The notes under the pieces were generated by a model. The model did no database searches. It saw only the letters and a program-made list of their open reading frames with translations, and was not told the origin of the DNA. 64,000 bases of DNA, taken from Isoetes taiwanensis. Taxonomy: Eukaryota; Streptophyta; Lycopodiopsida; Isoetales; Isoetaceae. This document shows, one piece after another, positions 1 to 10,065 of this stretch. The stretch lies in NCBI GenBank assembly GCA_021234155.1, contig JAJEKV010000005.1, positions 22,271,584-22,335,583 on the forward strand. Reading direction: 5' to 3'. A program made the translations under genes and the position numbers. Each line of letters starts with the position of its first letter. Position 1 is the first letter of the stretch.

Positions 1-96
1 TTTCCCCAGTCCCATTTTCCCATTTCCTCCTTGATCATTTGGGTGAAGGTTTCTGCGTATTTCTCTTGGAATTGAATCCTCACCCTGTCTTTATTA

Positions 97-924
97 TCTT
101 CCTTTCTTTCTGTGTTTTTGTGGCATCCCCCCCAGTCTGATTGTTAGTTTAATCGGTCTATGGCTTTCCCTTTTCCCAGTCGGCCATTCTTGTAGCATCA
201 GCCCTTCTATCTTTTCCGCTGCTTGATCGTTCACAATTATATAATCCACTATGCTCTTACCATGTGTGTTTTGGCTCGTGAAACCTCCCGATCCCCTCCA
301 TTTTTTCACGCCATTAGCTATAATCATCCCTGTTGCCGTGCAGACTTCCAACAATAATTCACCTCTAGCATTGACCTCTGTCTTATCTTCTGTATCCCTC
401 TGCCATTCCTGTGTCCTTGTCGTGTACACTATCTGACCATCTTTCTCATCCGTGTGTGTACTTTGTGCCTGTTCCTGTCTGGTTCTGGCATTTAGATCTC
501 CTACTATAATCATTGGTCCTTGCTCCTTCCATTTCGTTATATTCTCTCCCAGTTCCAGCAATTCTAGCTTATCACTGTTTGGCGGGTAATATGTAATTAT
601 CAGAACTACATCTTGTTTGTTTTTCAATTGGATGCTCAAAACCATATATCTTTTATTGATATATGAATGTAACATACATGCATTGTTAACTGCACTGTTC
701 TTTATATAACAAGCCAGACCTGCACTCCCCCTCCCTATCTTAAAATCCCTGTCTTTCCAGCATGTGAACAGTTGGTATCCTTCCTCCTCTGGCAACCTTT
801 TAATGTTATGCTCACATGTCTCCGTCAGGCATACTATGTCGCAGCCGTGGGCACCTTCTAATCTTTCTCCATCATCCCATGGGTACCCAGTACAGTTCCA
901 GTACCATAATGTCAGCGTCTTTTC
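97..924 (-). mobile_element. LINE ORF2 endonuclease domain, broken
   Basis: Non-LTR retrotransposon apurinic-like endonuclease, which nicks target DNA to prime reverse transcription. Reading the minus strand from about 924, the frame gives a start resembling the usual SWNCRG motif (YWNCTG), then the catalytic glutamate in CLTETCEHN, then GDLNART, then SIVDYIIVND and a final ESHRPIKL, which stands for the family's SDHRPI. The start of the domain lacks a good Met, so the domain extent rather than a start codon is given. The frame ends in stops near 94, but another frame from about 93 to 1 reads on as a charged linker typical of the region between endonuclease and reverse transcriptase. I infer a one-base frameshift and that the RT lies to the left of the window. 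The family is assigned by motifs only. Confidence 0.75.
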
Positions 925-1240
925 CCCCGAGGTTGCTCCTTCGGGGTCTCCATGTTTTCTGTACCATTGCCGGTTCTCCTTGGTCTTCCCCTGGTCTTCA
1001 TTGTCGGGGTTGGCCCTCCGAACCCTGCTTGTGTTGCTCGCTCTTCGTTTCCCCCGCTTCCGCTTCTTCCTATTGCTCTGTTCTGGTTCCCCTCTACCGT
1101 GATTGCTCTTAGTGCTCCCCCCTGCAGTCTGTTCTCCAGCCCCTGTTGTATAGACTTCAGGGGGTGTATGTTTTCCTTCTCTGCTTCCGTTGATTTTGCT
1201 ATCCCCTGCAACCCAGCTGTCTGCTCCTGCGGTTGAGTCG
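925..1240 (-). mobile_element. LINE sequence upstream of the endonuclease
   Basis: An open minus-strand frame (912-1307 overall) continues upstream of the endonuclease. It is rich in Q, E, G and R and has no recognisable domain. It probably belongs to the spacer or the end of LINE ORF1. It ends at about 1240, where plus-strand gag sequence starts abruptly, so 1240 is a transposon-transposon junction. Confidence 0.35.
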
Positions 1241-1242
1241 CT

Positions 1243-1731
1243 TGCTCTCTTACCCGGAAGAGTTCATGAAACTGAGGCTTTATGTGCCGAAGCTGAGTGA
1301 ACGCCATGCAGTGGAAGGGTACATCGAGGGATTAAACGACGAGATAAGGAAGCTGGTAAGAGCAATTAATCCCCGAACAGTATCAGAAGCGGAATCGAAA
1401 GCAGTCAGCCTGCAAGGATCCGGCCCTCAGAACAGTGGGCAGAAACAACAGTACTACCAGGATAAGGGCAAAGCAACGGGAAGTTATAGCCCTAGGGCAA
1501 CTAGTCCAGGACCAGCAAGGGCTCCATACAGTGGCAGCTATGGGAAGCAGCAGGAAAAGAAATCCTTCAAGGATAAGCCGCAGCAAGAAGGGTCAAATTA
1601 TTCGAAAGCGGTGCGATCCTTTTTGCAATCAATACCTAAGGAGAAGAGGCAGGAGTGCATTGAGAAACAGCTCTGCTTCAGGTGTTTCCAGCCAGGCCAC
1701 TTCAGAGTCTGCAAAGTTCATCACTTCGATT
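1243..1731 (+). pseudogene. Ty3/gypsy chromovirus gag fragment
   Basis: This frame shares a colinear pattern with gag of the large element at 47.7-52.4 kb: EFMKLRLYVP against [10 protein letters not shown], then [19 protein letters not shown] against [10 protein letters not shown], and FLQSIPKEKRQ against [11 protein letters not shown]. It ends in the gag zinc knuckle, CFRCFQPGHFRVC, where the last spacing is X3 instead of X4, and it stops five residues later. Only the C-terminal half of capsid plus the knuckle remains; protease and RT are absent. It is on the opposite strand to the large element and differs from it at many residues, so it comes from a related family rather than from the same copy. 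Confidence 0.8.
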
Positions 1732-2140
1732 AGTGGCATGAAGTGATGCTTGACAGAATCATACTTGCGATCCTCCAAAGCAGGAACTGAATAAAACATC
1801 ACAAGTATGGCAGTAGCATACAATAATGTAACAGGGACAAAAGCGCTTAGCACGATTGCGACTGCGATCCTTTCGAGGTGAGAGTCTGATAACTCGAGCA
1901 AACAGCCAATTCGCTAAGCTGCATTTTGACAGAGAGACAATAGTAGAATTGTAGGAAGTCCTGTTACGCCCAACTGCCAAATACTACGACTTCAAATGTG
2001 AAAGGAACCCCAACTGCAAGCCATAGTGTTGGCCAGACTTCCCCATCAATTGCGGTGACAGGCGCACCCCTGGTAAGCAGAATTAGCTTATCAAAGATGC
2101 TTCCTACCACTGCAAGTCCATATAGTACTTTGGCCTGAAA
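1629..2140 (-). pseudogene. Unidentified hydrophobic coding-like segments
   Basis: Two hydrophobic stretches read on the minus strand. About 2140-1975 follows a plausible acceptor (AATTTCAG) and holds segments such as LYGLAVVGSIFDKLILL and LWLAVGVPFTFEVVV, then a stop. About 1900-1740 in another frame holds VTLLYATAILVMFYSVPAL followed by a charged tail. The second piece recalls the end of a reticulon domain, but the match is weak. I do not assign a function. The segments could be exons of a decayed membrane-protein gene or chance. Confidence 0.18.
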
Positions 2141-2614
2141 TTAGGGGACCTTATCATATTCAAAGTTATAGCATATAGCACTTGGAACTTCCACCGCAGC
2201 TGTTCTGAAGCTTCTCTGTGTAATGGAACTTAGCAAGTAGTTAAGCTCTATTCACCCAAAGAGGCACCCAGAAAGTGGCAGAGGAACACCTCCCCCTTCG
2301 AAGGGAGGTAACAAAAGTTTCTACAACCCTCTGTTGTTCCCCGAAAAAATGCAGACACTTCTACATTTGCCGTGTGGATAAAAAAAAATAGAATAGTCCC
2401 CTGGGGCCCCATGACTAGGGTACAAGGTGCGAGCACAGCTTCCAACACCCGCATTTACAGAATTTATATTATTTGACAAAAAAGATAAAAGGAAGTGGGC
2501 GACTGTTTTCAATCTCAGGTCTGGGAGAAGAATGATGAAAAAAACTTCAGCACGGGGAAAAAACCATTCCCCCCTTACCTATTTGCCCTTTATGACCTTA
2601 GGGTTCATCTACAT

Positions 2615-3017
2615 TGTCCGTGCCATCCGTAATACAGATCGTCCTTTCCAATTCTTTGTATCTACTTTCATGTTCTGCTAGAATTTGTTTGATGGCTATC
2701 GCTATCTATTTTGCTCTCGCCCTATCCCTTGTGCCCTTACTTACTCCGGTCTTCTATCATATTTCTGAAATTCCCCTCCTGATCTGTGCATATGCAGGGC
2801 ATCTATTCCATATGTGCCATTCGTCTTCAATTTCCTGTAGATCACACAATTTGCACGTTCTGTATTTTCTTTCTATATGTTGTCGCTGCCATCTTCCTCT
2901 CTCCATCCAAATCTTGTGATTATCCATTCTGAATCTCCCAATTATCATTCTTGCAGATTTTGTTATGCCGCTAGTAATGTTCATGTCCTGTCCAAAACTG
3001 CCCTCTTCGTTATACAA
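2615..3017 (-). mobile_element. LINE C-terminal zinc-finger region, copy 2
   Basis: Minus-strand frame with the Cys/His motif found at the very C-terminus of LINE ORF2: GRWQRQHIERKYRTCKLC, then EIEDEWHIWNRCPAYAQ. After a stop at about 2757 another frame gives ILAEHESRYKELERTI, a plausible continuation down to about 2615. It is a near repeat of the segment at 3105-3297. Only the 3' end of the LINE is here. Confidence 0.65.
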
Positions 3018-3099
3018 ATGAGAGGGAAGCTCTCATTAAGATATGCTACAAAAAAACTATGCTCTTATGAGTAAGGTCTTGTCGTCCATGCCCTTCATC

Positions 3100-3570
3100 T
3101 TCTATTTCCTAAAGGTCACATAATTTGTATGTCCTGTATTCCCTTTCTATCAATGGTCGCTGCCATCTACCTTTCTCGATCCAAAGCTTGTGGTTGCCCA
3201 TTTTGAACCTCCCAATTATTATCCTTGTGGATTTTGTTATGCTACTGTTTGTGTATATGTTTTGGCTGAAACTACCCCCGAGGTTCATATTCTCCAAGTA
3301 CAGGCTTCTTATCCAGTTGCCTCTGTATCCATTGTTTCACTAGTCGTAATCTGAGGCCATTTTGCCCCTCCTGTAACTGCCTATTCTCCACTTCCCTCCA
3401 CAAGTCCACCCCCATCCTTTCTACCCATTGCTGCATTTCTGCTACCATATATTTCTGCCCAAATATTTATATTCATTTTGCCTTTTTCGCTGACAATCTT
3501 TGTTTTATCCAAAGCTGACAAGCTTGCCCCATTTTTTCCGGTTCCTTTTATCTTTTCGTTTTCCATCATA
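3100..3570 (-). mobile_element. LINE C-terminal region, copy 1
   Basis: Minus-strand LINE ORF2 remnant. Reading down from about 3560, one frame gives QQWVERMGVDLWREVENRQL; a second frame from about 3297 gives ITKSTRIIIGRFKMGNHKLW and GRWQRPLIEREYRTYKLCDL. The latter repeats the segment of copy 2 with one cysteine replaced by tyrosine. At least one frameshift and one stop lie inside. Together with copy 2 this is either a tandem duplication or two nested insertions of one family. Confidence 0.6.
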
Positions 3571-3789
3571 GTATTATCTTTGTATGACCTTGAACAGATA
3601 TGTATTCGCTGGCAACTGTTTACATCATTCTGCCCATTGCTACCCCACCCCTTCTCTTTATGCCTGAACTTACTGAGGATTGGTCTATTCGATTTCTCCC
3701 TCTAAGCATCAGTCTTTTTTTCAATTCCTGCCACTGTCTATTCAGTCATATGTATTCCACAGTCCATACTTTTGCTTGCGCACATATAC

Positions 3790-4190
3790 CGTAGCAGCGA
3801 TGGGAGTACCACACATTTCGTCATGTGTGGGGTTGATGGGGCATTGCCACTCTAGCCAACATATCATCAACGACAATATAAACCACACAATCCTGATTTG
3901 TTAGTGGTATAGAAATATACCCTAGCAGCGATGGGAGTACCACACAGTCCTGCTTTCATTAGTTATTATTGTTAGTTTGTACATCGGTGGAAAAAACACT
4001 CTGTTGTGTGGGTTGCTGATGGGGCATAGCCAATCTAACCGCGATTAATCAGCGACGGTATAAATCACACAGTCTTGATTTGTCAGTAGTGTAGAGATAC
4101 ATTGTGGCAGCGATGGGAGTACCACAGAGTCCTGCCAAATATTATACAGTGTGGAAAGCTGATGGGGCATAGCCACTCTAGCAGCTTGTA
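3790..4190. repeat. Tandem repeat, three diverged units of about 130-185 bp
   Basis: Units begin near 3791, 3922 and 4107. Each opens with AGCAGCGATGGGAGTACCAC and contains GATGGGGCATAGCCA (or GGGGCATTGCCA), followed in units 1 and 2 by a segment around AAATCACACAGTC. Unit lengths differ through indels and unit 3 is truncated. No coding potential was seen. The local spacer from 3600 to 3790 is unassigned. Confidence 0.75.
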
Positions 4191-4469
4191 ATAAAGCACT
4201 GTTGATCCATTGTTTTATAAAAGAAGAGATAATTCTTAAATCCATCAGTACCTACTTTGAGCTTTCATTATCCTGTCTACATCCTCTTTGCATTTGGCGG
4301 TACTGCTGCATTTCTTTAATAGCTTCGTTCGTGATCCCTCCATGCGTGGGAGTCCAGCAAGAAATTCATTGATTTCGCCTTTATATATTGAAAAAGACAT
4401 ATAAATTGGATATCTCTAATAGTATCTCCGATCATATCTACTCCACTTCAACTAATGTTGTTTTTTTTA

Positions 4470-4770
4470 ATAGTATCTCTGAAATAGCTTTCCATTTGTG
4501 TCAATATCATCTGAAATAAAGCTCTGATTGAATAGTTATAGGAAGAAATATAGTATCAAGCAATTGGAAAGCAATAAAACACAAATCTGTATATTTGCTG
4601 CTTTCATACCCAAATCTTGGCCAGATATACGCAAATTAGATATCTTTGGATAGATCTCTGTGAGGGCTTTCCGTTGCCATAAATTTTACATAAACAAGAG
4701 CTTTGATTGAATAGTTACGAGAAAAAATAAAATATCGAGTCATTGAAAAGTAACAAAACTAACTCCGACT
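4470..4770. repeat. Diverged tandem duplication (about 190 bp unit)
   Basis: GCTTTCCATTTGTG... at about 4490 and GGGCTTTCCGTTGCC... at about 4665 head two similar blocks. Both contain GCT(C/T)TGATTGAATAGTTA followed by an AT-rich stretch ending in ATTG(G)AAA(A)G(C/T)AA. Non-coding. Confidence 0.55.
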
Positions 4771-6892
4771 GTAAAATGAAGATCCAAGATTAGGGTTCCT
4801 GTACTGTTTTTCAGGTCTGTCTTGATTAGTGCTGCTGCAGCGATTTTTCTTCATCATATCTCTATTTAAAGCATCTATGATCTGTCCTACTGCCTAAAAA
4901 TCGATTTCCTTGCTTTGAACATGCCCTAAAATCAAGAAAGATGCTTGGATTAGAGCTTTTTCGTGAGATTTAGGGCAGTTCCTACTCAAATTTGAAGTGA
5001 TTCAGTGTATTTTGAAGTGATTCAGTCTAATCAAAAGTGATTCGGTGAACACATTCAATGTAATCCGAATAAATACTACCACTTGCAATTTTTTTAAACC
5101 TCATAAGACCTAAAGTGGCATTTCATCTTGGGCTCAAATGTGATAGCGAAATCTTTTAGCACTTGAAACCCTTGCCCCGGATGGAAAAAAGCATACTCTT
5201 GGTTGGCTACAGATGTGATTTCATCCTAAAATTCATCCACGTGATCAGGAGCCAATTTTTTAAGTTACATGCCAATCAACCTTAAACCACTCACCTTATA
5301 ATTTTAGGGGCAACCCTAAGCCATTGTCGTCCAAGCGTCAATATATCCTTGAGAGTCATGTTATATTCTAGTGATAACCCCACATTGAGGGTCAATCCCA
5401 TATCCTCAAGAGCGAAATGCGTCAATCAATCAACTCTGTTGCCTCTCAAGGTAAAAGTAAACTCGTAAAACACCTACTTAAAGGATCAAATTAACTTTGT
5501 TGATATAGCGCTAAGTCCAAAGATGTGATTCTTGGTTCGAAAAATGTCACACATGTGGTAGCCCATACATGCTTTCCTATAGAATGGACTAACAAACACT
5601 CAAACCATAAGTAAATAAATAGATATTGATATAACAAAATGAAACCCATTGTTTGGGTGCATATTTCACATAAAGAGTGACGCAAGGCATTGAGAGCTGT
5701 TGGATGGGTATATTTCAATCTTCCAACCAACCTCTTGAATGCAAGAATTTGGATTAGATCTTACTTGGAATCTTCCCAAGCAGCAGAACTGGCTGTTAAA
5801 TTTTATGATAATAGCACCTTATAAATATTCATGCTATATTAGTTTATTTAGTGAAAAATCTCTTTCTTCTTCTTCTTCTTCTTCTTCTCCTTCCACTTGC
5901 TTGTTTTCTTTCCCTTTCCTTGCTAGATGATAGTATTCTAATAAGTCAAACATTTACGCAAAGTATGAGTTTTCTAGCATTCTAGTCATACTTGCTATCA
6001 CCTTAAGTATCTTGGCTCTGTCATTTTTATTTCTCATGCAGCATCAATGTTTTATTAGCTTCATAACATCAGCTATTGAAACACAGCACACCTCTTAGAT
6101 TATATTTTTTCATTCGGGTCTGCCATGGCCGCAGCAGCTGCATCTTTGCAATCAATGTGCCTAGCCTTTACAGCACATATTAACCTCTCTGTTCCTTTCC
6201 AAAAAATAACAGAACATGTTCTCAGGATTTGCAACAACAAGATTGCACATCATCCACAAATATCACCAATGTTGCTTCATCTAGAAGCTCAGACGAATTT
6301 AGAGCACTTAACTTTACCACAACATTGCAAAATTCATCTTGTCACAGGCCACGTGATCAAGTGTAGAACATATATTGCCTTGAGGCTCTTAGTCATGGCC
6401 ATTAATTTAAAAGCACATTAATGTTCAGAACTAAAATGGTTTGCCAAAGCCGAGCATCACTCTGTGCAACTGCACCCAAAAATTCAAAGCAAAAATGGAG
6501 GTATATAACTTCCAGATAATCATACACGCCTCAGCAAATGTTGTAATCTATCAAACCAAACTGGCTTCTCAACAACTAAGAATTCCTATGTGAAAGCATG
6601 TCAATTTAAAGTTTTGCACCAGAACAATCTGCCAATTTGTGTGAAATATGCTGATATAACTTCTCACATACATCAATAGATTGTTCAACTTCATATGTAC
6701 GAACTAAGAGCATACCTTTCAAATTATTGCTGGTGATATCGTTGACTCCACAATACAGGTCCCTCAGTCAGCAGAACATATAGTTTTGAAGTTGTCAGAA
6801 TTCAACAGGTAAATCACACCATGTGGATGCTACCTGGTGAAGGTGTGATCATCTTGACAAACTTGTACTTTGGTGGGCTCATAAATAATGGT
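4771..6892. other. No gene seen; one TTC microsatellite
   Basis: AT-rich, with no frame showing a recognisable protein. A (TTC)n tract lies at about 5864-5888. A 98-codon plus-strand frame at 6125-6421 starts with an alanine-rich stretch but has no family I know, and splice sites around it are not convincing. I see nothing else. Confidence 0.5.
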
Positions 6893-7312
6893 TTAACTTC
6901 CAAGCTTGAAAGCATCAACAAAAAGTCCAAATGAGAGCCCAGCTTTCCAATAATTAAGTAAATCCACAATGAATTGGAACTTCTCCAAAAATTGTGGCAT
7001 TCTATACATTAAAAATCCTATTCCCTCTATCACTGCCACTAAAATTGCAGCAACTAAAACATCCCAGTCACCAGTCTGTCCCAAAATGGTAGCCAATGCA
7101 TTTGCGGTATAAAACCCCAAGAGAAGAAGGAAGATCTTCAATGGGAAATTTTTTCTCACAGAATTAAATTTTACGATGAGTTCTCTAGTGCGTGCTCCAA
7201 TAATTTGTCCCAGACGAGTACTGCTAGCCTGAAAAGGATTGCTGCTTCTGAACCCATTAGGGTCACCATTCCCTGATAATCCTTGACCAGATGTGTTTGC
7301 TGCACATATTCT
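6893..7312 (-). CDS. Ycf20-like chloroplast membrane protein, last exon
   Basis: Ycf20-family proteins are small membrane proteins of cyanobacteria and plastids; Arabidopsis nuclear members include NPQ7, linked to non-photochemical quenching. The exon reads on the minus strand from an acceptor at 7313 (TTTCTGCAG) to a TGA at 6893. After a Ser/Gly/Asn-rich, transit-like stretch the core begins with LGQIIGARTRELIVK. Then come FPLKIFLLLLGFYTANA, the family signature GQTGDWDVL, a membrane segment VAAILVAVIEGIGFLMY, and the closing LNYWKAGLSFGLFVDAFK. No stop or shift interrupts about 140 codons, so the exon looks functional. The upstream exons with the start of the transit peptide must lie at higher coordinates; I could not place them. 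Confidence 0.85.
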   Translation of the reverse strand, partial: RICAANTSGQGLSGNGDPNGFRSSNPFQASSTRLGQIIGARTRELIVKFNSVRKNFPLKIFLLLLGFYTANALATILGQTGDWDVLVAAILVAVIEGIGFLMYRMPQFLEKFQFIVDLLNYWKAGLSFGLFVDAFKLGS

Positions 7313-7689
7313 CCTGCAGAAATAGCCTAAACTACTTAAATAATGACGAAAGTATGTTGAGCATATCGCCCTAATATGTAGTTCACAGGAAATATATCTA
7401 AGATGAACCACAGAATGTTTCAAAAACGAAGGACAAAGCCCTAACAATGCTAAAGGATAGGCTTCGCACTTCAAAAACGTAGCTATCATGTTCAATGTAT
7501 TTGCAAGCATACAACTATCACACAAAGGCATTTAGATAAGTTAAATCATTAACTAAACAGCAAAGTGCCTTACTTGGAAATTCGAGGCGCAGAACAAGTA
7601 CGCAAGATGTTTGGGAATCCAAACAGATGGAAAGAATGTGATCTGTTCGCGGCCAAGGGAAGGGGTCCCCTGTGTGTGAGTAGTCCCGA

Positions 7690-7950
7690 ATATTTCATAA
7701 TGTCGCTATGGGGCATAGTGGGTTTCTGGTGGTTCGAAATTAGGGGTTCCTCCCCTACAAATCAGGACATTTCTAAAAAAAATCCTAAAAGGCAAAAATC
7801 CCTTCGCTTTTTGAGAAAAAAATGTGGAAAATAGGAATTTGTCTTCTTGGTGTGGTTTTATCTGCTTTGTGTACTGCATGTACCGTCTCATATGTCAAGT
7901 TTGGCCTCCGCGGACGTTAAAATATACTTCCTTCCTTCCTTCCTTCTTTC
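7690..7950 (+). repeat. SINE-like repeat with CTTC tail
   Basis: A block ends in GGCCTCCGCGGACGTTAAAA followed by a CTTC microsatellite at about 7926-7950. The same end recurs at three other places in the window with different tails. Near its head is GGTTCGAAATTAGG (about 7732), which resembles an RNA polymerase III B box. The 5' limit is a guess. I infer a SINE; the B box may be chance. Confidence 0.45.
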
Positions 7951-7989
7951 TTATTCTTAGTCTTTAAAATCCGGTTATTCTTAGAGAAA

Positions 7990-8125
7990 TCTGGTATGAC
8001 ATTTTTTGAGAAGGCAGGGGTTTTTTAATCCTAGTAGTAATGATTGTACTAGCCCATTGTATGGTCCCATGACCTATTGGTCTCCGTGGACGTTAAAAAA
8101 TCTATTCTATTCTATTCTATTCCTA
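7990..8125 (+). repeat. SINE-like repeat with CTATT tail
   Basis: GGTCCCATGACCTATTGGTC... at 8064 leads into CTCCGTGGACGTTAAAA and a (TCTAT)n tail to 8122. It shares about 40 bp of the 3' end with copies at 7897, 36358 (inverted) and 39148. The body is degraded. Confidence 0.5.
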
Positions 8126-8129
8126 AAAC

Positions 8130-9890
8130 TATTTTTGATACCTGGAGGAGGATGTGGAAAGGCGGGAAAACCCACATCCTCCAGCAAGATATAGATGGCC
8201 ACAACAAGTCAAAGGTTTCCCATTTTATTGGGATAGAAACCACATGCGTTAAACCTAAAGGGTTTTTTTAAGTTGAAATGTACCTATATGCCAACCAATT
8301 CTTCATTCTTACCTTTGGGATGTTTTTGTCGTATAAATAGGCCATGTGTCTACCTTGGATCGTTGCTAGAGATGTAGGTTTTTATTATTATTATTATTAA
8401 GCTTCATATTTAGATTACACTGGTCTAATGATATCTTTTTTCATTTGAATGCAGACCAGCTTGCATTTTCTCACTATTATTCACCATTTCCAATTTTGCA
8501 GCCACATCTCAACAATGGGATTCTTTCTAAGCAAGATCGTGACCTACAAGATTAAGGCTGATCTATTCCTGTACAACATATATCATAGCTCCCATTTTGG
8601 AGTAAATATTTGTAGCTTATAAAGCTTTTGCTAGCAAACAAGTATCAGTTTATGATGTTTATGACTTTATCACAATGCCTTTTGAAACAATTATCAGCGT
8701 ATAATATTTTATCTGCCCAATTTTTGTCTAGTAAATCACTTATCCTTCAGCTTTCCTCGACTTTCAAATAAGCCATTTTATGTGGTATATCAATTTACTG
8801 TTGAAGCCATACGTATAATCATCGAATCCTTCCCAAAAGGACAACGATAAGCTCATTGGTGGGAAGACAATCTGGAATCATCAATCCTGTGCCTCACTCT
8901 AGAGTAAGAATTTTAATGGAAAGATGGATTATAGTAAGTATTTCTGCTCTATTAGATCTATAGAAGTTAGCATCCAAGATAGAATAGACCCTAGATTATC
9001 ATTTTATGCATGCATTATGACATTACTTAGTGAGTTTCACTACAAGCTAAGACATTGGTGCTATGATTTTGTAGCCAAAATGAAAATGGATCCACGCATA
9101 AACGATGGCAGTGAGAACTCCACAGAAGGATTGGTAAGAGTAAAGGATGGTATCTCGTATGCATATCTAAGAGAAGAGATTCAAATTGATGAATTAGAAG
9201 GACTTTGTAAGTTACAACTTTGTTTTCCTTGCCAAGTGTAAATTGCCTTTTAAAAAAAAAAAAACAAGAAATAAGGTCTAAGATCATGGGCAATAAGTTC
9301 CTATAAGCTTGACAGATGACATAAATATTCAGCCCTCTAAAAGACCACATTTAGTTATTGATAAATTAGAAGAAGAAGCTAATCGACATGGTAATGTAGT
9401 GGAAGTTACAGATACTCAATGTGATAAGGATGAGGATAAAAATGACTGTAATGATAACAAAAAAGGAAGATCTCTATAAGAGGAAGGTATAATCCAAATT
9501 GACTACAAGAGCTGAACAGTTTAAATGGAAAAAAGTCGCCAAGGATTTGACAACTAAATTGAGAAAAGTGGATAAGCAGAAGCGTTTTGAACTTATGTCT
9601 GCAGATGTGCACCCTGGACTATCATAGTCGTCGGATCCGTCGATCCTATGGCCTAGAACACATGTTGGAGCCTCTGGGAACCTCTTGTTTTGCTTATGCT
9701 CATTTATAATTAGGGGCGCCTATGATTTTGAGATGTCAAATACGAGTTTGCTTAAGGTTTTGATGGTATATCGAGCCTCTATACGGCTTCACTTAAGGTT
9801 TCAGAATATGAAATACGAATAACCAATCTAACTAGTGAGCTAATGTGAATATTTTTTTTTATCTTAAATCAATGTTTTTTTTGGGTTGCC
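8130..9890. other. No assignable gene; one open frame of unknown nature
   Basis: Mostly AT-rich. A 105-codon plus-strand frame at 8924-9241 and, in other frames, acidic stretches near 9370-9470 and 9550-9625 could be remains of one decayed gene. I recognise no family. A run of 12 A at about 9252 follows the first frame. Confidence 0.3.
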
Positions 9891-9972
9891 CCTAGGGGGG
9901 CAAACCCTCGTTTATGTGGGTATGTAGGCATATCCAGGTATATGCCAGCATATGCCTACTGATGACTGCTAA

Positions 9973-10065
9973 AAACTGGCTGCTCCCTGTAAATGCTCGG
10001 TCATCCAGCCCCATTCCTTCTCTCGCGCTGTTCCTCCATTCCCGCTCTGCTTCTCTTCTCAAAGC
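9973..10065 (+). repeat. 93-bp repeat, copy 1 (upstream of Urb2-like relic)
   Basis: Starts AAACTGGCTGCT and contains TGTAAATGCTCGGTCATCC and CAGCCCCATTCCTTCTCTC, ending TTGCTTCTCTTCTCAAAGC or similar. It matches 13430-13519 with a few substitutions and a short indel. Both copies sit immediately upstream of a cellular gene relic in the same orientation and read in frame into it here. Confidence 0.8.

Noticed and set aside
6125-6421. Alanine-rich start (MAAAAASLQS) as a new gene
   Set aside because: No family, no supporting splice sites, and composition after residue 20 looks like random AT-rich translation.
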